Shown here in pieces: positions 39,979-50,630 of a stretch of 64,000 nt of DNA. A program made the translations under genes and the position numbers. The stretch's first letter is position 1. Each line of letters opens with the position of its first letter. The DNA comes from Listeria cossartiae subsp. cossartiae (lineage in GTDB: Bacteria; Bacillota; Bacilli; Lactobacillales; Listeriaceae): NCBI RefSeq assembly GCF_014224155.1, contig NZ_JAASUI010000001.1:1240001-1304000 (forward strand), written 5' to 3'. The notes under the pieces were generated by a model. The model saw only the letters and a list, made by a program, of their open reading frames with translations, made no database searches and was not told where the DNA came from.

Positions 39979-40704
39979 TTAATTTATCTCTGCGTTCGTA
40001 TAAACTTCTTGCACGTCATCATCATCTTCTAGCGCTTCTAACATTTTATCAAATTGTGTTTGGTTATTTTCTGCAATTGCATTATAAACCGTTGGAAACA
40101 TCGATAATTCAGCTGTGGCAAAAGTGTAACCGGCTTGTTGTAAAGCTTCCTTCACTTTCGGAAAAGCGGCTGGATCAGTGAAAATTTCAAATACATCTTC
40201 ACTTACCTCCACATCGTCCGCGCCTGCTTCAATGGCCTCGAGCATAAATTCCTCTTCGTCCACGTCTAAACCTTCGCGTAAAATAACCAAATAACCTTTG
40301 CGATCGAACATATAGCTCACACTTCCGGTTTCACCAAGGCTTCCACCGTTTTTATTAAAAGCTACCCGCACATTGGTACTCGTGCGGTTTTTATTATCCG
40401 TAAGTGCATGGACAAGAACAGCAATCCCGCCCGGTGCGTATCCTTCGTAAGTCACCTCATCGTAATTTTCTGCACTCGTATTGCCGGAAGCTTTATCAAT
40501 AGCGCGTTTAATATTGTCATTCGGCATGTTAACTGCTTTTGCTTTATCCATAACTAATCGGAGTGCTGGATTTAAATTCGGATCAGGACCTTTTTTTGCT
40601 GCAACAAAAATTTCTCTCGCTAACTTTTGAAATACTTTCGAGCGCTTGGAATCTTGTGCATTTTTACGTCCTTGAATATTATTCCATTTTGAATGTCCTG
40701 CCAT
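39979..40704 (-). CDS. YebC/PmpR family protein (TACO1-like)
   Basis: A 241-residue YebC protein. [23 protein letters not shown] is the family N-terminus, followed by [41 protein letters not shown] and [19 protein letters not shown]. Long described as transcription factors, YebC proteins are also linked to translation of proline-rich stretches. I use the ATG at 40704; the in-frame GTG at 40713 lies inside the AAAGGAGTG ribosome site. Confidence 0.94.
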   Translation of the reverse strand: MAGHSKWNNIQGRKNAQDSKRSKVFQKLAREIFVAAKKGPDPNLNPALRLVMDKAKAVNMPNDNIKRAIDKASGNTSAENYDEVTYEGYAPGGIAVLVHALTDNKNRTSTNVRVAFNKNGGSLGETGSVSYMFDRKGYLVILREGLDVDEEEFMLEAIEAGADDVEVSEDVFEIFTDPAAFPKVKEALQQAGYTFATAELSMFPTVYNAIAENNQTQFDKMLEALEDDDDVQEVYTNAEIN

Positions 40705-40748
40705 TTGTTTCACTCCTTTTAATTTTTAGTAAAGCATTTCTCCTACAA

Positions 40749-40777
40749 ATTTTAACGTAAAAAAGTAGGATTCGCAA
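40749..40777 (-). promoter_or_regulatory. yebC promoter
   Basis: TTGCGA (40777-40772), 17-bp spacer, TAAAAT (40754-40749) on the minus strand, just after the pheA terminator. Confidence 0.6.
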
Positions 40778-40779
40778 TA

Positions 40780-40812
40780 AAAAAGTTACCGCAAAAAATT
40801 GCGATAACTCGT
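40780..40812 (-). terminator. Terminator after pheA
   Basis: Minus-strand arms AGTTATCGCAA and TTGCGGTAACT followed by a T run. Confidence 0.8.
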
Positions 40813-40815
40813 TAT

Positions 40816-41664
40816 TTAGGTCGTTTGTAAGCGGTGAACGTGATAGGTTCCAAGTTTATTTGCCGTCCCACCTAAAAGGGTAATTTCGTCGAGTGCATTG
40901 GTCACAAGCAACTCTTTCCCTTCTGAAAGTACATCAATCAAGAAAAAGTACTCGCCTAATGAGGTTTTCAGTGGTCTTGATTCGATTTTACTTAAATCAA
41001 TATCGCGCCAAGCAAATGTAGACAAGACTTTATGTAACGCTCCTGGCATATTATTAGGCAAAATAACCGAAATAGATGTTTTCTCTTCTTCTTTTGGTAA
41101 TAAAATCGAAACTGGTTTACGACTTAGTACAAAAAATCTCGTTTGATTTAGTTCCAAATCTTGCGCATTTTCTTTGACAATTTCAAGTCCATATTCGCTT
41201 GCCGCCATACGTGGTGCAATGGCTGCCACAAGTTCAGTTGGATTATTGCTCACCCATTTTGCTGCGTAGGCCGTAGAAGGCGTTACTTCCCGCTCTACCC
41301 CGTACAACTCTGCTTGAAGAAAGGTATGGCACTGGGCAAGCGCCTGTGGATGCGACATTACTTTTTGAACCGATTTCCACGCCGAAACGTGTGCTGGATG
41401 AACCATTAAATGTTGCGCAATCGGTAGAACTATCTCCGCCACTACAGGAACACTTGAAAAATGAAATAAGTAGTCCAGCGTGATATTAACGCTTCCTTCG
41501 ATTGTATTTTCGATGGGAACAACAGCCACATCTACGTCTTCCTTTTCAATTGCCATAATACAATCCGGAATCGTACTTTTAGCAATCATCTCTTCTTTCG
41601 GAAAAGCCTTCGCTGCTGCTGCATGTGTAAAAGATGCTGCTGGGCCTAAATAAGCAATTTTCAT
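40816..41664 (-). CDS. pheA: Prephenate dehydratase
   Basis: A monofunctional PheA of about 282 residues making phenylpyruvate for phenylalanine synthesis. The catalytic domain starts MKIAYLGPAASFTHAAA and includes VVPIENTIEGSVN and LNQTRFFVLSR (the Thr-Arg-Phe motif). The C-terminal ACT domain has KIESRPLKTSLGEYFFLID, the Phe-binding ESRP motif for feedback inhibition. ATG 41664 is chosen over an in-frame TTG two codons upstream; AAGGAGAG precedes it. Confidence 0.97.
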   Translation of the reverse strand: MKIAYLGPAASFTHAAAAKAFPKEEMIAKSTIPDCIMAIEKEDVDVAVVPIENTIEGSVNITLDYLFHFSSVPVVAEIVLPIAQHLMVHPAHVSAWKSVQKVMSHPQALAQCHTFLQAELYGVEREVTPSTAYAAKWVSNNPTELVAAIAPRMAASEYGLEIVKENAQDLELNQTRFFVLSRKPVSILLPKEEEKTSISVILPNNMPGALHKVLSTFAWRDIDLSKIESRPLKTSLGEYFFLIDVLSEGKELLVTNALDEITLLGGTANKLGTYHVHRLQTT

Positions 41665-41691
41665 TTTCAACTCTCCTTTTTGTTGTAACTA

Positions 41692-41728
41692 GGAAAAAAG
41701 CGTGCGCCAAATGATTGGCGCAGCACTT
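41692..41728 (-). terminator. Terminator after obgE
   Basis: Minus-strand arms AAGTGCTGCGCCAA and TTGGCGCACGCTT with a run of T residues. pheA follows, so some read-through is possible. Confidence 0.82.
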
Positions 41729-41731
41729 TGT

Positions 41732-43021
41732 TTAATCCATAAATTCAAATTCATAATCAAGCAAGCGAACGATATCGCCATCTGTGGCACCGCGTTTTCT
41801 GAGCGCCTCATCGACACCCATTGCACGCAGTTGACGCGCAAAACGGCTAATTGAAGCATCGCGTTCGAAGTTCGTCATTGTAAATAAGCGTTCGATTTTC
41901 GCACCACTTAATACAAACGTGCCATCAGGTTCTCTGGAAATTTCGAAGTCAGGTTCCTCAGCAACATATTTGTAAAGAACTGTATCTTCGTCTTCTTGTT
42001 CCAAAATTTCATTAAGTGGAAATTCTGGTGTTGTTTCTAATTTATCTGCAATTGCAAGAAGTAATTCGCGAAGTCCCGTTTTCGTTACTGCGGAAATTGG
42101 GAACACTGGAATATCTTCAGCAATTTTTGTTTTAAATTCTTTTAGGTTCTCTTCTGCATCTGGCATGTCCATTTTGTTTGCTACGATGATTTGTGGACGT
42201 TCCATTAAGCGCAAGTTGTATTGCTCTAGCTCATTGTTAATAGCCACGTAATCATCAAACGGAACGCGTCCTTCTGAACCAGACATATCAATCACATGCA
42301 CAATGACACGAGTTCTTTCAATGTGGCGTAAGAATTGATGTCCTAAACCAACACCTTGGCTAGCACCTTCAATTAGACCCGGTAAATCGGCCATAACAAA
42401 ACTACGACCATCACCTGCATCAACCATTCCTAGGTTAGGAACAATCGTTGTAAAGTGATAAGCAGCGATTTTTGGTCTAGCTGCCGATACAACAGATAAT
42501 AACGTCGATTTACCAACACTTGGGAAACCAACTAAGCCAACATCCGCTAACACTTTAAGTTCTAATTGCACATTACGCTCTTGTCCAGGTTCTCCGTTTT
42601 CAGAAAGTTCCGGAGCTGGATTTGCTGGTGTCGCAAAACGTTTATTACCACGTCCGCCACGTCCCGCTTTTGCAATAACTGCGCGTTGACCATGTGCTAC
42701 TAAATCAGCAATAATCTCGCCAGTATCAATATCTTTTACAATTGTTCCTTGTGGCACTTTGACTACTAAATCACTTGCACCGCGTCCATGCATACTTTTA
42801 CTCATGCCGTGTTCGCCGTGCTCTGCTTTAAATATTCGTTTAAAGCGGAAATCTACTAGCGTACGCAGACCTTCATCTACTACAAATACAACGTCTGCTC
42901 CTTTACCGCCGTCACCGCCAGCAGGACCACCGTTTGGTACAAATTTTTCGCGACGGAATGCTACCATACCGTCCCCACCATTACCAGCTTTTACATATAT
43001 CTTAACCTGATCTACAAACAT
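41732..43021 (-). CDS. obgE: GTPase Obg/CgtA
   Basis: A protein of about 429 residues. The Gly-rich Obg fold spans about 1-158 ([21 protein letters not shown]), then a GTPase domain with [11 protein letters not shown] near 165, DLPGLIEGA and NKMDMPD, and a C-terminal OCT domain ([16 protein letters not shown]). It binds the 50S subunit and links GTP/ppGpp state to growth. ATG 43021 is chosen: a TATAAT at 43067-43062 lies upstream of it, and the family N-terminus is MFVDQ. Confidence 0.97.
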   Translation of the reverse strand: MFVDQVKIYVKAGNGGDGMVAFRREKFVPNGGPAGGDGGKGADVVFVVDEGLRTLVDFRFKRIFKAEHGEHGMSKSMHGRGASDLVVKVPQGTIVKDIDTGEIIADLVAHGQRAVIAKAGRGGRGNKRFATPANPAPELSENGEPGQERNVQLELKVLADVGLVGFPSVGKSTLLSVVSAARPKIAAYHFTTIVPNLGMVDAGDGRSFVMADLPGLIEGASQGVGLGHQFLRHIERTRVIVHVIDMSGSEGRVPFDDYVAINNELEQYNLRLMERPQIIVANKMDMPDAEENLKEFKTKIAEDIPVFPISAVTKTGLRELLLAIADKLETTPEFPLNEILEQEDEDTVLYKYVAEEPDFEISREPDGTFVLSGAKIERLFTMTNFERDASISRFARQLRAMGVDEALRKRGATDGDIVRLLDYEFEFMD

Positions 43022-43061
43022 AATTTTTATATTCTCCCGTTCCTTAAAAGTCTTATCTTTC

Positions 43062-43091
43062 ATTATAACGAACAAACTATACATCTGTCAC
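43062..43091 (-). promoter_or_regulatory. obgE promoter
   Basis: GTGACA (43091-43086), 18-bp spacer, TATAAT (43067-43062) on the minus strand. Confidence 0.65.
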
Positions 43092-43134
43092 TATATTTAT
43101 TTTTATTTCCAGATATTTATTTGTTTTACACAAC

Positions 43135-43173
43135 AAAAATGCGCCAAATGCTTTTACACATTTGACGCATCTT
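43135..43173 (-). terminator. Terminator after glpK
   Basis: Minus-strand arms GATGCGTCAAATG and CATTTGGCGCATT followed by T residues. Confidence 0.85.
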
Positions 43174-43180
43174 CTAAAAA

Positions 43181-44701
<1,521 letters not shown>

Positions 44702-44747
44702 CTACGAAAGCCCGGAGACTCTCGTTTGGAGCTAGTTAAAATTAGCC

Positions 44748-45566
44748 CTATGCTAAATCTTTTTTCTTGTCGAGTTGCATGGTTAAAATAAGAATTAAAA
44801 CAAACAATACTGCGAACACCCAGAACCACATTCCTAGTTCGCCTTTAATAATGGCATTATACCCTAAAGCACCTAATGCACCGCCCATAATCGGTCCGAT
44901 AACAGGAACCCATGAGTAACCCCAGTCAGATCCACCTTTACCAGAAATCGGCCAAACAAAATGCGCAATTCTTGGGCCAAGGTCACGAGCTGGGTTGATT
45001 GCATAACCAGTAGTTCCACCAAGAGACATCCCGATAGCGACTATTAATGCACCAACAACGAGTGGATTTAATCCGTCTGAAAAGGAATTTGCACCTAATG
45101 ACAATAATCCAAACACTAACATAAAAGTACCTAATGCTTCACCAAAAAAGTTAGATGTGAAATGGCGAATAGCTGGTGCCGTTGCAAACACACCTAGTTT
45201 AGTTGGTTTATCTTCCGTTTTCTTCCAATGTGGGTAGTAATGTAACCAAATCAGCGTTGCCCCAATAAATGCTCCGATAAACTGAGCGATAATATATGGC
45301 AATACGTAGTCCCAAGGGAAAGCACCTGCAAGCGCCATAGCGATTGTTACAGCCGGGTTAAGATGGGCCATACTCATGTAGCCTGAAACATATACACCCA
45401 TTGTAACGCCTAGCCCCCAAGCCAAAGTAATAACGACCCAGCCGCCATTCTCCGCTTTCGATTTCTTCAGCGAAACACCAGCTACGACACCAGCACCTAA
45501 AATAATTAGAATGGCAGTACCAACAACTTCACCTAGAAATTGTGTTGCTAAACTTGTGTCAATCAT
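44748..45566 (-). CDS. glpF: Glycerol uptake facilitator
   Basis: An aquaglyceroporin of about 272 residues. Six membrane helices and the two half-helix motifs HLNPAVTIA and AINPARDLG are present; the D after the second NPAR is typical of glycerol channels. I set the start at ATG 45566 (MIDTSLATQFLGE), preceded by GAAGGAG; the upstream in-frame extension is non-hydrophobic and part of the leader. It forms an operon with glpK. Confidence 0.95.
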   Translation of the reverse strand: MIDTSLATQFLGEVVGTAILIILGAGVVAGVSLKKSKAENGGWVVITLAWGLGVTMGVYVSGYMSMAHLNPAVTIAMALAGAFPWDYVLPYIIAQFIGAFIGATLIWLHYYPHWKKTEDKPTKLGVFATAPAIRHFTSNFFGEALGTFMLVFGLLSLGANSFSDGLNPLVVGALIVAIGMSLGGTTGYAINPARDLGPRIAHFVWPISGKGGSDWGYSWVPVIGPIMGGALGALGYNAIIKGELGMWFWVFAVLFVLILILTMQLDKKKDLA

Positions 45567-45654
45567 CTTTTCCAACTCCTTCTTTTTGCTTATTTGTAGC
45601 ACCGGAATTTTTGCCCTGACTAGTCCCCTTACATTCCGATTATCAATTAATTTC

Positions 45655-45718
45655 AAAAAAAGAATGACAATCAAAACGTAGGCATACTAGTACCCTGGCA
45701 TCGTTTCGATTGTCATCT
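45655..45718 (-). promoter_or_regulatory. Leader terminator of glpF, likely GlpP antitermination target
   Basis: On the minus strand ATGACAATCGAAACG pairs with CGTTTTGATTGTCAT, followed at once by seven T residues, all upstream of the glpF start. A strong terminator in the leader of glpFK is the known target of the GlpP antiterminator in B. subtilis, activated by glycerol-3-phosphate. A glpP gene is not in this window. Confidence 0.75.
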
Positions 45719-45749
45719 CTTCTCCTGACATATTAATTAACTTGAGTCT

Positions 45750-45778
45750 ATTTAATCATATCAAGAAAACGCTGTCAA
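45750..45778 (-). promoter_or_regulatory. glpF promoter with overlapping cre site
   Basis: TTGACA (45778-45773), 17-bp spacer, TTAAAT (45755-45750). The -35 overlaps TGACAGCGTTTTCT (45777-45764), one mismatch from the CcpA operator TGWAANCGNTNWCA. CcpA binding here would give glucose repression. Confidence 0.65.
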
Positions 45779-45830
45779 TCAAACGACTTGTCCTATTTTT
45801 CACAAAGTATTTTCATCTGCCTCTTTACTT

Positions 45831-45856
45831 TTACCCCATTCCCGGAGAGTTATAAC
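45831..45856 (-). promoter_or_regulatory. Candidate sigma-B promoter upstream of glpF
   Basis: GTTA (45856-45853), 16-bp spacer, GGGTAA (45836-45831) on the minus strand, close to the Listeria sigma-B pattern GTTT-N13-17-GGGWAT. Nothing else is seen in 45780-45890. Confidence 0.35.
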
Positions 45857-45892
45857 CCAATTTGCAAGAAATTAATTCACAAAGGTAGAAAC

Positions 45893-45924
45893 AGAAAAAA
45901 CCGCCACAAGTGACGGTTTTTAAA
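45893..45924 (-). terminator. Terminator after rpmA
   Basis: Minus-strand arms AAACCGTCACT and GTGGCGGTTT followed by a T run. Confidence 0.85.
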
Positions 45925-45931
45925 TTTGCAT

Positions 45932-46222
45932 TTAAGCTTCTTGTACTTCAGGATAAACGCTAACTTTTTTCTTGTCGCGTCCCATACGTTCGAAACGTAC
46001 AACGCCGTCAGTTTTAGCGAATAAAGTATCATCGCCTCCACGTCCTACGTTAGTTCCTGGATAGATTTTAGTACCACGTTGACGGTAAAGGATAGATCCA
46101 CCAGTAACAAATTGTCCGTCCGCACGTTTTGCACCTAAACGTTTTGATTCAGAGTCACGTCCGTTAGAAGTCGAACCGCCACCCTTTTTGTGCGCAAAAT
46201 GTTGAATATCAAATTTTAACAT
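45932..46222 (-). CDS. rpmA: 50S ribosomal protein L27 with cleavable N-terminal extension
   Basis: The 96-residue L27 begins [20 protein letters not shown]. The first nine residues are the Firmicute extension, cut between F9 and A10 to expose AHKKGGGS, the segment that reaches the peptidyl transferase centre. The protease Prp that does this is encoded 13 bp upstream. AGGAGG precedes the ATG. Confidence 0.98.
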
Positions 46223-46235
46223 GAAATTCCACCTC

Positions 46236-46553
46236 CTATTTGGAGTTAATTTTTATATGATCAGGATAGCTGTACGCTAATGACCTTAGTTGATTTTCCA
46301 TCCCTGTAAGCAAGATTTGTACCACGTCATCCCCTACATAATCAGCAGGCACAGAATAGTAAAGGTAACCCTCCGACTCTTCTATTACAGGCGCAAAGTC
46401 ACGAACTTCCGAAATAGCATTCACCATTCCAAAAGCAATAGACGAAGCCCCAGCACATACCAAATCACTGCCATGTTCGGCAAAATCGGCGTGTCCACTC
46501 ATTGTAAAAGAAATTATTTGGTTGTTTTCTCGCATAACATCGACTTGAATCAT
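46236..46553 (-). CDS. prp: Ribosomal-processing cysteine protease Prp
   Basis: A 105-residue Prp (YsxB). The catalytic dyad is visible as H21 in [10 protein letters not shown] and C33 in DLVCAGAS. It removes the N-terminal extension of L27, an essential step in S. aureus. Its place between rplU and rpmA is the fixed Firmicute arrangement. Confidence 0.96.
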
Positions 46554-46571
46554 TGTTTTCGTCCTTTCAAA

Positions 46572-46880
46572 TTAAGCATTGATTGCATCAATAGTTAATT
46601 TTGTGTAAGGTTGACGATGACCTTGTTTTTTGTGGTAGTTCTTTTTCGGTTTATATTTATAAACTGTCAATTTCTTCGCACGGCCTTGTTTTTCAACTTT
46701 AGCTGTTACAGTTGCGCCTTCCACGAATGGAACGCCAACTTTAGCGGAATCTCCACCTACGAATAGAACTTTGTCAAAAGTAACAACATCACCAACTTCA
46801 CCTGCTAATTTCTCAACATAGATCTCTTGGCCAGCTTCTACTTTGATTTGTTTCCCACCTGTTTCAATAATTGCGTACAT
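46572..46880 (-). CDS. rplU: 50S ribosomal protein L21
   Basis: A 102-residue L21: [25 protein letters not shown] and the C-terminal [19 protein letters not shown] are family signatures. It binds 23S rRNA. First gene of rplU-prp-rpmA, following a structured leader; AGGAGG is 6 bp before the ATG. Confidence 0.98.
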   Translation of the reverse strand: MYAIIETGGKQIKVEAGQEIYVEKLAGEVGDVVTFDKVLFVGGDSAKVGVPFVEGATVTAKVEKQGRAKKLTVYKYKPKKNYHKKQGHRQPYTKLTIDAINA

Positions 46881-46988
46881 ACTTGCACCTCCTCATATAC
46901 TAAGACTCGCCATCACAGGGGATTTACACGAGGTAAACACTTGACCCAGCTCTGTGCGGTTGTAGCTTGGTGCGCTACAAACATAACA
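46881..46988 (-). promoter_or_regulatory. L21 ribosomal protein leader RNA
   Basis: The leader contains a GTAGCGC...AAGCTAC hairpin and a larger one with CACAGAG against the CCCTGTG near its end, then the ribosome site. Position, size and stem pattern fit the L21 leader family of Firmicutes, where L21 is thought to bind and repress its own operon. Confidence 0.8.
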
Positions 46989-46993
46989 GTAAA

Positions 46994-47023
46994 ATGATAG
47001 CATAAGCAAGCCGCCTATGTCAA
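46994..47023 (-). promoter_or_regulatory. rplU operon promoter
   Basis: TTGACA (47023-47018), 18-bp spacer, TATCAT (46999-46994) with a TGC before the -10. Confidence 0.75.
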
Positions 47024-47036
47024 CCAATTGTTGATT

Positions 47037-48398
47037 TTAGTTTTCCACCCGTGCAATTTGATAAAATGGAACTCTCTCATCCGCCACTTCCCAATCAATC
47101 GGCGCATTATTGAATGTATTCAAATCCAAAAATGTATCTAACACGTCTTCTGTCGTAATTATTTGAATGCTATTCGGCTCCCCCTGCATAATTCCTGCAA
47201 GTTCCCGTTCTAATTCAAAAGCAAGTGTTTCTTTGGAAGCCACATGCCCTGTCGCGTAACAAACTGGGCACGGCGCTGTCGTCACTTCTAAAAATGATTT
47301 TTGCTTCTTGCGTCTCGTTAACTGTAATAGCCCTGACTGTGAAAGTGCCGCAACTTGGGTCGTAATGTATTCTTCGCGCGTTTGGCTCTCTATAGCTTCA
47401 TATAGCTCTGTGTATCCAGCTTCTGACATTCCGCCAATAAAGTCTACCAATATCATCCCACTCATATTGCGTAATCTAATTTGACGAAGGATTTCGGGAA
47501 CTGCTTTCATATTCACCGATTCCACGGTCTTTTCTTTTGCTGTGGTACCTTTAAATCGACCGGAGTTCACATCCACAACCCACATTGCTTCTGTTTTCTC
47601 AATAAACAACGAAGACCCATTTGTTAAATGAACGACCGGGCGCGCTAATCGGTCCATTTGCGCTTTAATCCCCATATCTGCAAACAAATCCACGCTTTTG
47701 TTTAAAGTGATTTGCTGGTCTGACCAAGTATTTTCTAGCAATTTGGCAAACTCAAAGTCATCGGTAATGATTTCTGCTGGCTTGTGTCGTTGGATAAACT
47801 GCTTTGTACAAGTGAAAATACCTGAAGCAGCGGACAATAACAAACCTGGTTTCTTGCGTTTAGCTGCTTCTTTTAACAACGCTTGATGTTTCTCGCGCGC
47901 TTGGTTTAGCGCATGCTGCAATTGTTCTTCAGTTGCGCTTTCTGCATTAGAACGAATAATTAGTGCTTCATTTTCTACTATTAGCGCATTCATCGTTTTT
48001 TTCAACGTATCTTTGTCCGCTATTCGTTTGGAAACAGAAATATATTCTTTGCCGTACAAATAAATGAGCAAATCCCCGGGAAACTCGAGTACACCAGATA
48101 ATAAAGGTAGCTTTGTCGCGCTTCCTTCTCGAACAATTTGGACAGGGATTTTAGCCCCTTGTGTTTTATCATAACTTTCTGGAATGTCTTTCAAATGGAT
48201 AAAACCTTTGTTATTATTACCTAAATCAACGAAAGCCGCTTCCATTTTACGGTCGATTTTTTGAATAAAACCATAGAAAATATCACCAACTTGTACTTTT
48301 TCAGAAGGACGCACGATTTCGATATCTATTAATAAATCATTTTCAACTACTGCAGCTCGCTTTTCTATAGGAGCAGCACTTATTACTAGCTTTTTCAT
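47037..48398 (-). CDS. rng: Ribonuclease E/G family protein (RNase G-like)
   Basis: A 453-residue RNase G-type protein. An S1 domain at about 35-125 (VGDIFYGFIQKIDRKMEAAFVDLG) is followed by the RNase E/G core with the metal-binding aspartates in WVVDVNSGRF and MILVDFIGG. The zinc-link cysteines are in APCPVCYATG. It should process rRNA or mRNA 5'-end-dependently. B. subtilis lacks this enzyme, so Listeria has an extra endonuclease beside RNase Y/J. It overlaps no other gene and lies just upstream of the rplU promoter. Confidence 0.93.
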   Translation of the reverse strand: MKKLVISAAPIEKRAAVVENDLLIDIEIVRPSEKVQVGDIFYGFIQKIDRKMEAAFVDLGNNNKGFIHLKDIPESYDKTQGAKIPVQIVREGSATKLPLLSGVLEFPGDLLIYLYGKEYISVSKRIADKDTLKKTMNALIVENEALIIRSNAESATEEQLQHALNQAREKHQALLKEAAKRKKPGLLLSAASGIFTCTKQFIQRHKPAEIITDDFEFAKLLENTWSDQQITLNKSVDLFADMGIKAQMDRLARPVVHLTNGSSLFIEKTEAMWVVDVNSGRFKGTTAKEKTVESVNMKAVPEILRQIRLRNMSGMILVDFIGGMSEAGYTELYEAIESQTREEYITTQVAALSQSGLLQLTRRKKQKSFLEVTTAPCPVCYATGHVASKETLAFELERELAGIMQGEPNSIQIITTEDVLDTFLDLNTFNNAPIDWEVADERVPFYQIARVEN

Positions 48399-48415
48399 CC
48401 AATCACCTTTTATAA

Positions 48416-48445
48416 AGACCCTTCATCTAAAAGACAAAGGGCCTA
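48416..48445 (-). terminator. Probable terminator after minD
   Basis: Minus-strand arms GGCCCTT and AAGGGTC followed by TTTAT; the tail is short. Confidence 0.6.
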
Positions 48446-48450
48446 ATTTT

Positions 48451-49251
48451 TTATTTTCCGCTAAAAAGTACTTTTAAACGAGAAAGAAATCCTGCTTTTT
48501 TTGACTCAATCGACATTAATGGAATAGACTCCCCGAGAATGCGTCGAGCGATATTACGGTAACCTTGTGAAGCACGGTTATTCGGCAACATTGCAACCGG
48601 ATCTCCACTGTTAGATGAACGAATAACTTCATCATCGTCAATGATAATACCTAGTAATTCAATTGATAAATGCGTTGTAATTTCATCAATATCCATTACA
48701 TCCCCATTTACCATCATTTGCGTACGAATACGATTAATAATTAATTTTGGTGGCTCAATATCTTCTTTTTCAAGCAAGCCGATAATTCTATCTGCATCAC
48801 GCACCGCGGAAATTTCCGGAGTAGTAACAACAATAGCTTTATCCGCTCCAGCAACGGCATTTTTATATCCTGTTTCAATACCTGCAGGGCAATCAATTAA
48901 AATAAAATCATAATCCGGACGTAATTGATTAATCAGCTCAACCATTTGCTCGCCCGAAACAGCATTTTTATCTGTCGTTTGCGCCGCTGGAAGTAAGAAA
49001 AGCAAATCATCAAAGCGTTTATCTTTAATCATCGCTTGGTGAATTTTACAGCGACCTTCCACCACATCTACCAAATCATAAATAATTCGATTTTCCAGAC
49101 CTAAAACAACATCTAAATTGCGAAGGCCGATATCCATATCAATCAAGCACACTTTTTTACCCTGAAGAGCAAGTGCTGTCCCTAAGTTAGCAGTTGAAGT
49201 AGTTTTTCCTACTCCACCTTTCCCAGAAGTAATGACTATAGCTTCTCCCAT
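48451..49251 (-). CDS. minD: Septum-site determining ATPase MinD
   Basis: A 266-residue MinD. The deviant Walker A ITSGKGGVGKTTSTANLG is at 8-25, with DMDIGLRNLDVVLGLENRI and LIDCPAGIETGY. The C-terminal amphipathic helix (about 253-263, GFLSRLKVLF) targets the membrane. With MinC it blocks septation at the poles; in Listeria and Bacillus the pole is set by DivIVA. It follows minC by 2 bp. Confidence 0.97.
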   Translation of the reverse strand: MGEAIVITSGKGGVGKTTSTANLGTALALQGKKVCLIDMDIGLRNLDVVLGLENRIIYDLVDVVEGRCKIHQAMIKDKRFDDLLFLLPAAQTTDKNAVSGEQMVELINQLRPDYDFILIDCPAGIETGYKNAVAGADKAIVVTTPEISAVRDADRIIGLLEKEDIEPPKLIINRIRTQMMVNGDVMDIDEITTHLSIELLGIIIDDDEVIRSSNSGDPVAMLPNNRASQGYRNIARRILGESIPLMSIESKKAGFLSRLKVLFSGK

Positions 49252-49253
49252 GT

Positions 49254-49931
49254 TTAACGCCCTCCTTGAAAATTAGAAATTTCAGGTCTAATTTTTCTTA
49301 TCTTATGTATTCCATCTATTACTATCTCGCCTGCATCATCTACAAACGCAGAAAATAAATCTGTTTCAGTAACCTCTTTATAATCCTCACTATCAAAGCC
49401 GTATACTTTCCCAGCTATCCTAACTTGTGATGGATAAAGAAACTTCCCTGCAACAACCGCATTTTCGTCCCCTTCAAAACCAGCATGAATTATTCCTTTA
49501 ATATTACCAAGAACAAATACATTGCCGTTTGAACGGATTTGCCCACCAGGATTCACATCACCAATTAGCAAAAAATCTCCTGGAACTTGAACAACTTGCC
49601 CTGAACGAATAATCGTTGCCATCGAAAAAATTTGATCATTTTCTTTCCATTTTTTGGCTTCATCTTTAGACATAACATTACTATAAAACGCGCCAATTTT
49701 CATTTGACTATTTTTATGAATAATAGTGGATATTTCACGTTCTTCTTCCTCTGAAAACAGACGGTTACCAATTTGAACTTGTACCTCTAATTTTTCACCA
49801 GAGTATGGGTTTTGTTTCTGATCTGCTAGCAATTGAGTTAATTCTTGTTGCAACTCAGATATACTCGCTTTATCACTAAGAAAAATACTAATGCCGTCTT
49901 TTGTGCCTTTAATTTGAACATTCTTCTTCAT
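49254..49931 (-). CDS. minC: Septum-site determining protein MinC
   Basis: A protein of about 225 residues. The N-terminal domain begins MKKNVQIKGTKDGISIFL, and the C-terminal beta-helix has IIRSGQVVQVPGDFLLIGDVNPGGQI and IAGKVYG. It inhibits FtsZ and binds MinD. ATG 49931 is preceded by GGGGTG at good distance; an in-frame GTG 12 bp upstream coincides with that site, so I reject it. Confidence 0.95.
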   Translation of the reverse strand: MKKNVQIKGTKDGISIFLSDKASISELQQELTQLLADQKQNPYSGEKLEVQVQIGNRLFSEEEEREISTIIHKNSQMKIGAFYSNVMSKDEAKKWKENDQIFSMATIIRSGQVVQVPGDFLLIGDVNPGGQIRSNGNVFVLGNIKGIIHAGFEGDENAVVAGKFLYPSQVRIAGKVYGFDSEDYKEVTETDLFSAFVDDAGEIVIDGIHKIRKIRPEISNFQGGR

Positions 49932-50038
49932 ATACCATTTCACCCCGCAACATTTATACTCTAGTCCTTAGTATACACTAACTCAAATTAAATGATAATA
50001 AAAAAATACTTTTTTTGAAAAAAACAGCTTGAAATCGC

Positions 50039-50064
50039 AAACTGTGGATATTCTCCACAGTCAT
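50039..50064. other. Perfect hairpin in the mreD-minC gap
   Basis: ACTGTGGA and TCCACAGT arms around a 5-nt loop. On the minus strand the next T run is about 14 nt away, so it is not a classic terminator. It could stabilise or divide the mreBCD and minCD parts of the transcript. Confidence 0.5.
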
Positions 50065-50109
50065 ACTTTTTCAAGTAATAGCGAATTCAAACTGATAAAA
50101 TTACGATAG

Positions 50110-50628
50110 TTATTCTGATTTAACCAACCGATCGAGAAACATTCGGAATGGGAAAAAAACAACTAAAAAGAACGCCAAATTAAACAAGATGGTTGTCCAT
50201 AAACGTTGATCAATAAAAACCGGAATAGTCATCGTTGTCGAACCGATCAAATAATAAAATGCATAAACCAAACTTTCTGTAAGAATAATATTGAATACGG
50301 CGATTAAACCAACAAGAAGAACATTATTTTGCAACACTTTCATAAATTTATCTGTGATATACACCGTAAATGGAAAGATTGCAAAATAGATTCCCATAAT
50401 GCCCGTATAATAAATATCAAACACTAAACCTAGGATAAACGCATATACTAATGTCGTGTTTCGTTTATAAAAACAAGTCATAATCGTCAACATGATAAGT
50501 AAAAAATGCGGAATGAAAAGATGCCTATCATTGAAAAGGCCATTCGCAAACTGAAGACTAAAAACCCCTTCTAAAATAAAGGTGCCAACCATGATTGCAG
50601 GAAGTGCAATGTTTTTCTTTACATTCAT
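50110..50628 (-). CDS. mreD: Rod shape-determining protein MreD
   Basis: A 172-residue, strongly hydrophobic protein with five or six helices; NDRHLFIPHFLLIMLTIM and LGLVFDIYYTGIMGIY resemble MreD. It is a membrane partner of MreC in the elongation machinery. It starts 2 bp after mreC, in the fixed mreBCD-minCD order. Confidence 0.93.
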   Translation of the reverse strand: MNVKKNIALPAIMVGTFILEGVFSLQFANGLFNDRHLFIPHFLLIMLTIMTCFYKRNTTLVYAFILGLVFDIYYTGIMGIYFAIFPFTVYITDKFMKVLQNNVLLVGLIAVFNIILTESLVYAFYYLIGSTTMTIPVFIDQRLWTTILFNLAFFLVVFFPFRMFLDRLVKSE

Positions 50629-50630
50629 GC

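Noticed and set aside
43022-43084. N-terminal extension of Obg
   Set aside because: The extra residues do not match the family, and the likely -10 falls at 43062-43067 inside the extension.
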